Of a DNA stretch of 64,000 nucleotides, positions 62,112-64,000 are shown piece after piece. Within the stretch, counting starts at the first letter, position 1. Every line of letters begins with the position of its first letter. The stretch covers positions 62,001-126,000 of the forward strand of contig DAVZXP010000003.1 of NCBI GenBank assembly GCA_052298855.1, read 5' to 3'. This DNA is from Fimenecus sp052298855 (lineage in GTDB: Bacteria > Bacillota > Clostridia > Oscillospirales > Acutalibacteraceae). A model generated the notes under the pieces. It saw nothing but the letters and a program-made list of their open reading frames with translations. It did not search any database and was not told where the DNA came from. A program made the translations under genes and the position numbers.

Positions 62112-63155
62112 TCATCTTATGAGAAATTCCGATATTTCCTCGGGCGGCAACGAATAATCAACGCCCTCGGTAATCATAACTATATTCTTTGTTTCGTTTT
62201 CAAGAATTCCTATGTAGCTGAACATTACAACCTCGGGAGCAGTTGAAAACAACAGGTTTTTTTTGTTAATTTTCTGCATTGCGCAATGCGTGCATTTTTC
62301 GATGTTATCCTTTAAGCTCTCATCGACAAATTTTCCGTAAACGGATTTTTTGAAAATGTCGAACACCGCATCGGTATCGGTGCAGGACAGCAATCCTGAA
62401 ATTTCGTCCTTTGAGAACGCCGAAAAGTTTGAATAGAACACCGTTTCATAATTACAGGGTTGCTTCGGGAAATACTTTTTCATACGGTATATGCTTTCAA
62501 TCATCTTGAAATCCGCTTTCATCATAAGTATTTTAGTAAGCTCCTTGCTTACGTCGCCCGAATATTCCTTTTTTATGCTTTTCTCGGCATAATCGCACAA
62601 ATAACGGTAAAGTGCGTTTTCAAGCGCCGTTATCGTAAACTCGGAATTTGTGTTTTTGAATATGTCAAGAATGTGTTGGTATCTTGTGCCCTCAAGCGCC
62701 GCATAAAGCTCGTTGAAATTCGTAGCCGACTCAAGAGCTATTCTGTTAAGCTCCGAACGCTTGTAATACGCCTCGGGAGCAAAGAGCGAAAACTTTGAAA
62801 TTGAGTTCTTTGAAAGCCTGTCGGCGCACGAAAGAATGAGCGATATATCATAGTTTAAGAAAACAAGCTCATTCATCTTTTGCCCTATCGCCTTTTCAAA
62901 CGAAGCGAGCTTTGAAATTCTTCCGTAATTAAATCGGCGAATTTCCGACTCTGTTCTCGACTTTGAAAAAGACGTTGTTGACGCAAGCGACTGCGCTTGG
63001 GAATAAACGGTGTTTGTACGAAGGTACGAAACAACCTCGTTTACATTTCGGCAGTTAATGAGCGAGGTGTAATCCTCGTCAGTTAAAAGCCCCGCACTCA
63101 TTGCCCGAGCCTTTGCAAGTATCGCATTTCCGGCAAGATTGGATATTTTACTCAT
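62112..63155 (-). CDS. atpC: V/A-type ATPase subunit C
   Basis: 347 residues, an AC39-type funnel subunit linking the rotor shaft to the K ring. NAILAKARAMSAGLLTDED at the start and AYYKRSELNRIALESATNF near residue 130 fit the family, and the central region is helical. It precedes I here, whereas it usually sits between E and F. Confidence 0.88.
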   Translation of the reverse strand: MSKISNLAGNAILAKARAMSAGLLTDEDYTSLINCRNVNEVVSYLRTNTVYSQAQSLASTTSFSKSRTESEIRRFNYGRISKLASFEKAIGQKMNELVFLNYDISLILSCADRLSKNSISKFSLFAPEAYYKRSELNRIALESATNFNELYAALEGTRYQHILDIFKNTNSEFTITALENALYRYLCDYAEKSIKKEYSGDVSKELTKILMMKADFKMIESIYRMKKYFPKQPCNYETVFYSNFSAFSKDEISGLLSCTDTDAVFDIFKKSVYGKFVDESLKDNIEKCTHCAMQKINKKNLLFSTAPEVVMFSYIGILENETKNIVMITEGVDYSLPPEEISEFLIR

Positions 63156-63189
63156 CTTCTGCCTCCTTTCGATAAATTACAGCCTGAAA

Positions 63190-63501
63190 TCATTCGGAAA
63201 TAACCGCATTGACAATATGCTCTTCCCAAGCCTTATGCTCTTTTTCAAAAAGCCCGTTAAGCTCTTGCTTTTTCCTCTCGGTCTCGGCGTCTATGCTTGC
63301 CTTTTCCTTCTTTATTTCAGCCTCGGCATTTTCACGCTCCTCTTTTATAAGAGCTTTCGCTTTCTCGTCATACCGTGAATAAATTTCGTCCTTTGTTTTG
63401 GTAAGGCTTTCATTAAGGGCTTCACGCTCGTCAACAGCCTTTTGGACTTTAAGCCTTGCCGCCTTATCGGTATCAACTATAAGCCTGAGCACATCTTTCA
63501 T
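63190..63501 (-). CDS. atpH: V/A-type ATPase subunit G/H
   Basis: 103 residues, almost entirely Lys/Glu/Ala-rich coiled coil, typical of the G/H stator subunit that pairs with E. The ATG at 63501 is preceded by GTGAG; a GTG at 63525 is possible but its extension would not belong to the coil. First gene of the operon; the identification rests on coiled-coil build, size and position. Confidence 0.78.
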   Translation of the reverse strand: MKDVLRLIVDTDKAARLKVQKAVDEREALNESLTKTKDEIYSRYDEKAKALIKEERENAEAEIKKEKASIDAETERKKQELNGLFEKEHKAWEEHIVNAVISE

Positions 63502-63562
63502 AAAAAATCTCACTGCCTTTCCCACTCGGTTTGCCCATTTTAACCGTATATTATAATGGTAT

Positions 63563-63590
63563 ATTATATTACATTTTTTATTAAATTCAA
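63563..63590 (-). promoter_or_regulatory. Promoter of the ATPase operon
   Basis: TTGAAT (63585-63590) and TATAAT (63563-63568) with a 16-base spacer, about 60 bases before subunit G/H. Confidence 0.7.
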
Positions 63591-63704
63591 GTGCAATTTC
63601 GCCTAATAAAGATAGAAAAAATAATGTTTATTTGTTAATTTTTTCACATTTGTCAATTTACTTTACACAATGATAATTTAATGTTCATTTTTTGCGATTG
63701 ACGA

Positions 63705-63733
63705 TTGTATTCTTATTCGACGTGTGCTAAAAT
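63705..63733 (+). promoter_or_regulatory. Promoter of the GH13 gene
   Basis: TTGTAT (63705-63710), a 17-base spacer ending TGTGC, and TAAAAT (63728-63733); the TG before the -10 fits an extended -10 element. No CcpA-type site was recognised. Confidence 0.6.
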
Positions 63734-63778
63734 GAAATTGCAAGCAACATACTTATCATATATACAGGATGTGATTTT

Positions 63779-64000
63779 ATGAATAACGGTTGGTACAAGG
63801 AAATGGCTGTCTACCAGATTTGGTGCAGAAGCTTCAAGGACGGTAACGGCGACGGTATCGGCGACCTCTACGGCGTGCTCGATAAGCTCGACTACATAAA
63901 GAGCCTCGGCGTTGACGCAATTTGGTTTTCTCCGATATACCCCTCTCCGCTTGCGGACTACGGCTACGACATATCCGACTACAAGGATATTGCCGAGGAA
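63779..64000 (+). CDS. GH13 alpha-glucosidase, N-terminal fragment
   Basis: The first 74 residues before the window ends. YKEMAVYQIWCRSFKDGNGD and GIGDLYGVLDKLDYIKSLGV followed by DAIWFSPIYPSPLADYGYD are the start of the (beta/alpha)8 barrel of oligo-1,6-glucosidases and related enzymes (region I and the calcium-binding loop). AGGATGTGA lies before the ATG. The substrate, such as isomaltose, trehalose-6-phosphate or sucrose, cannot be decided from this part. Confidence 0.9.
   Translation, partial: MNNGWYKEMAVYQIWCRSFKDGNGDGIGDLYGVLDKLDYIKSLGVDAIWFSPIYPSPLADYGYDISDYKDIAEE

Overview
The window looks like a chromosome segment of a low-to-moderate GC anaerobic Firmicute of the Clostridia, most likely an Oscillospiraceae/Ruminococcus-type gut bacterium. 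This rests on gene content: anaerobic NrdD/NrdG, a PyrR-type attenuator, class 1B PyrD with PyrK, an archaeal-type IMP cyclohydrolase beside a stand-alone AICAR transformylase, HemZ, RqcP, a SpoVB-like flippase, a V/A-type ATPase and GSI-alpha-sized glutamine synthetase. Genes are tightly packed, and TTG starts placed 5-9 nt after strong Shine-Dalgarno sites recur. No tRNA, rRNA, CRISPR array or intact transposase was seen.

Layout. 1-0.9 kb: end of nrdD, then nrdG. 0.9-10.1 kb (minus): a pyrimidine operon pyrC-carB-pyrK-pyrD-pyrF-pyrE-pyrB-pyrI, with a consensus promoter and a PyrR-like attenuator in front of pyrC. Two nearly identical 134-bp structured repeats sit directly before pyrE and pyrB. 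10.1-22.4 kb (minus): a purine operon purE-purC-purF-like-purM-purN-methyltransferase-purO-AICARFT-purD-purL behind a ZTP (pfl) riboswitch with terminator. It makes most of the PRPP-to-IMP pathway; purB and purK are not here, and the PurF-like protein has a degenerate glutaminase domain. 22.5-23.6 kb: azlCD exporter. 23.7-28.2 kb (plus): TetR - RND/MMPL transporter - lipoprotein with two palindromic operators. 28.2-28.9 kb: a cytidylate-kinase-like protein.

28.9-40.0 kb (minus): a housekeeping and stress run, recJ-rel-dtd-MBL hydrolase-hemZ-nucleoside kinase-flippase-mazG-hup-rqcP. 40.1-42.1 kb (plus): a membrane-bound UDP-sugar 4,6-dehydratase (CapD/PglF type). 42.2-49.3 kb (minus): an eight-gene operon, LCP ligase-rfbA-rfbD-rfbB-rfbC and three GT2 glycosyltransferases, which fits synthesis of a rhamnose-containing wall polysaccharide and its attachment to peptidoglycan. 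49.4-52.0 kb: a Na/Ca exchanger and glnA, divergent.

52.0-54.9 kb is the accessory-looking part: a DUF2089-type zinc-ribbon protein with a coupled 24-residue membrane peptide, then about 0.9 kb of gene-free palindromic dispersed repeats and two MITE-like elements, then a SLOG-type protein divergent from a small XRE regulator. 54.9-63.6 kb (minus): a nine-gene V/A-type ATPase operon in the order G/H-C-I-K-F-E-A-B-D. The window ends in the start of a GH13 glucosidase on the plus strand.

The best candidates for something undescribed are the paired pyrE/pyrB leader elements, whose conserved 5' arm can pair either with an internal partner or with the ribosome-binding site; the PurF-like protein lacking its glutaminase nucleophile; and the DUF2089/24-aa membrane peptide pair.
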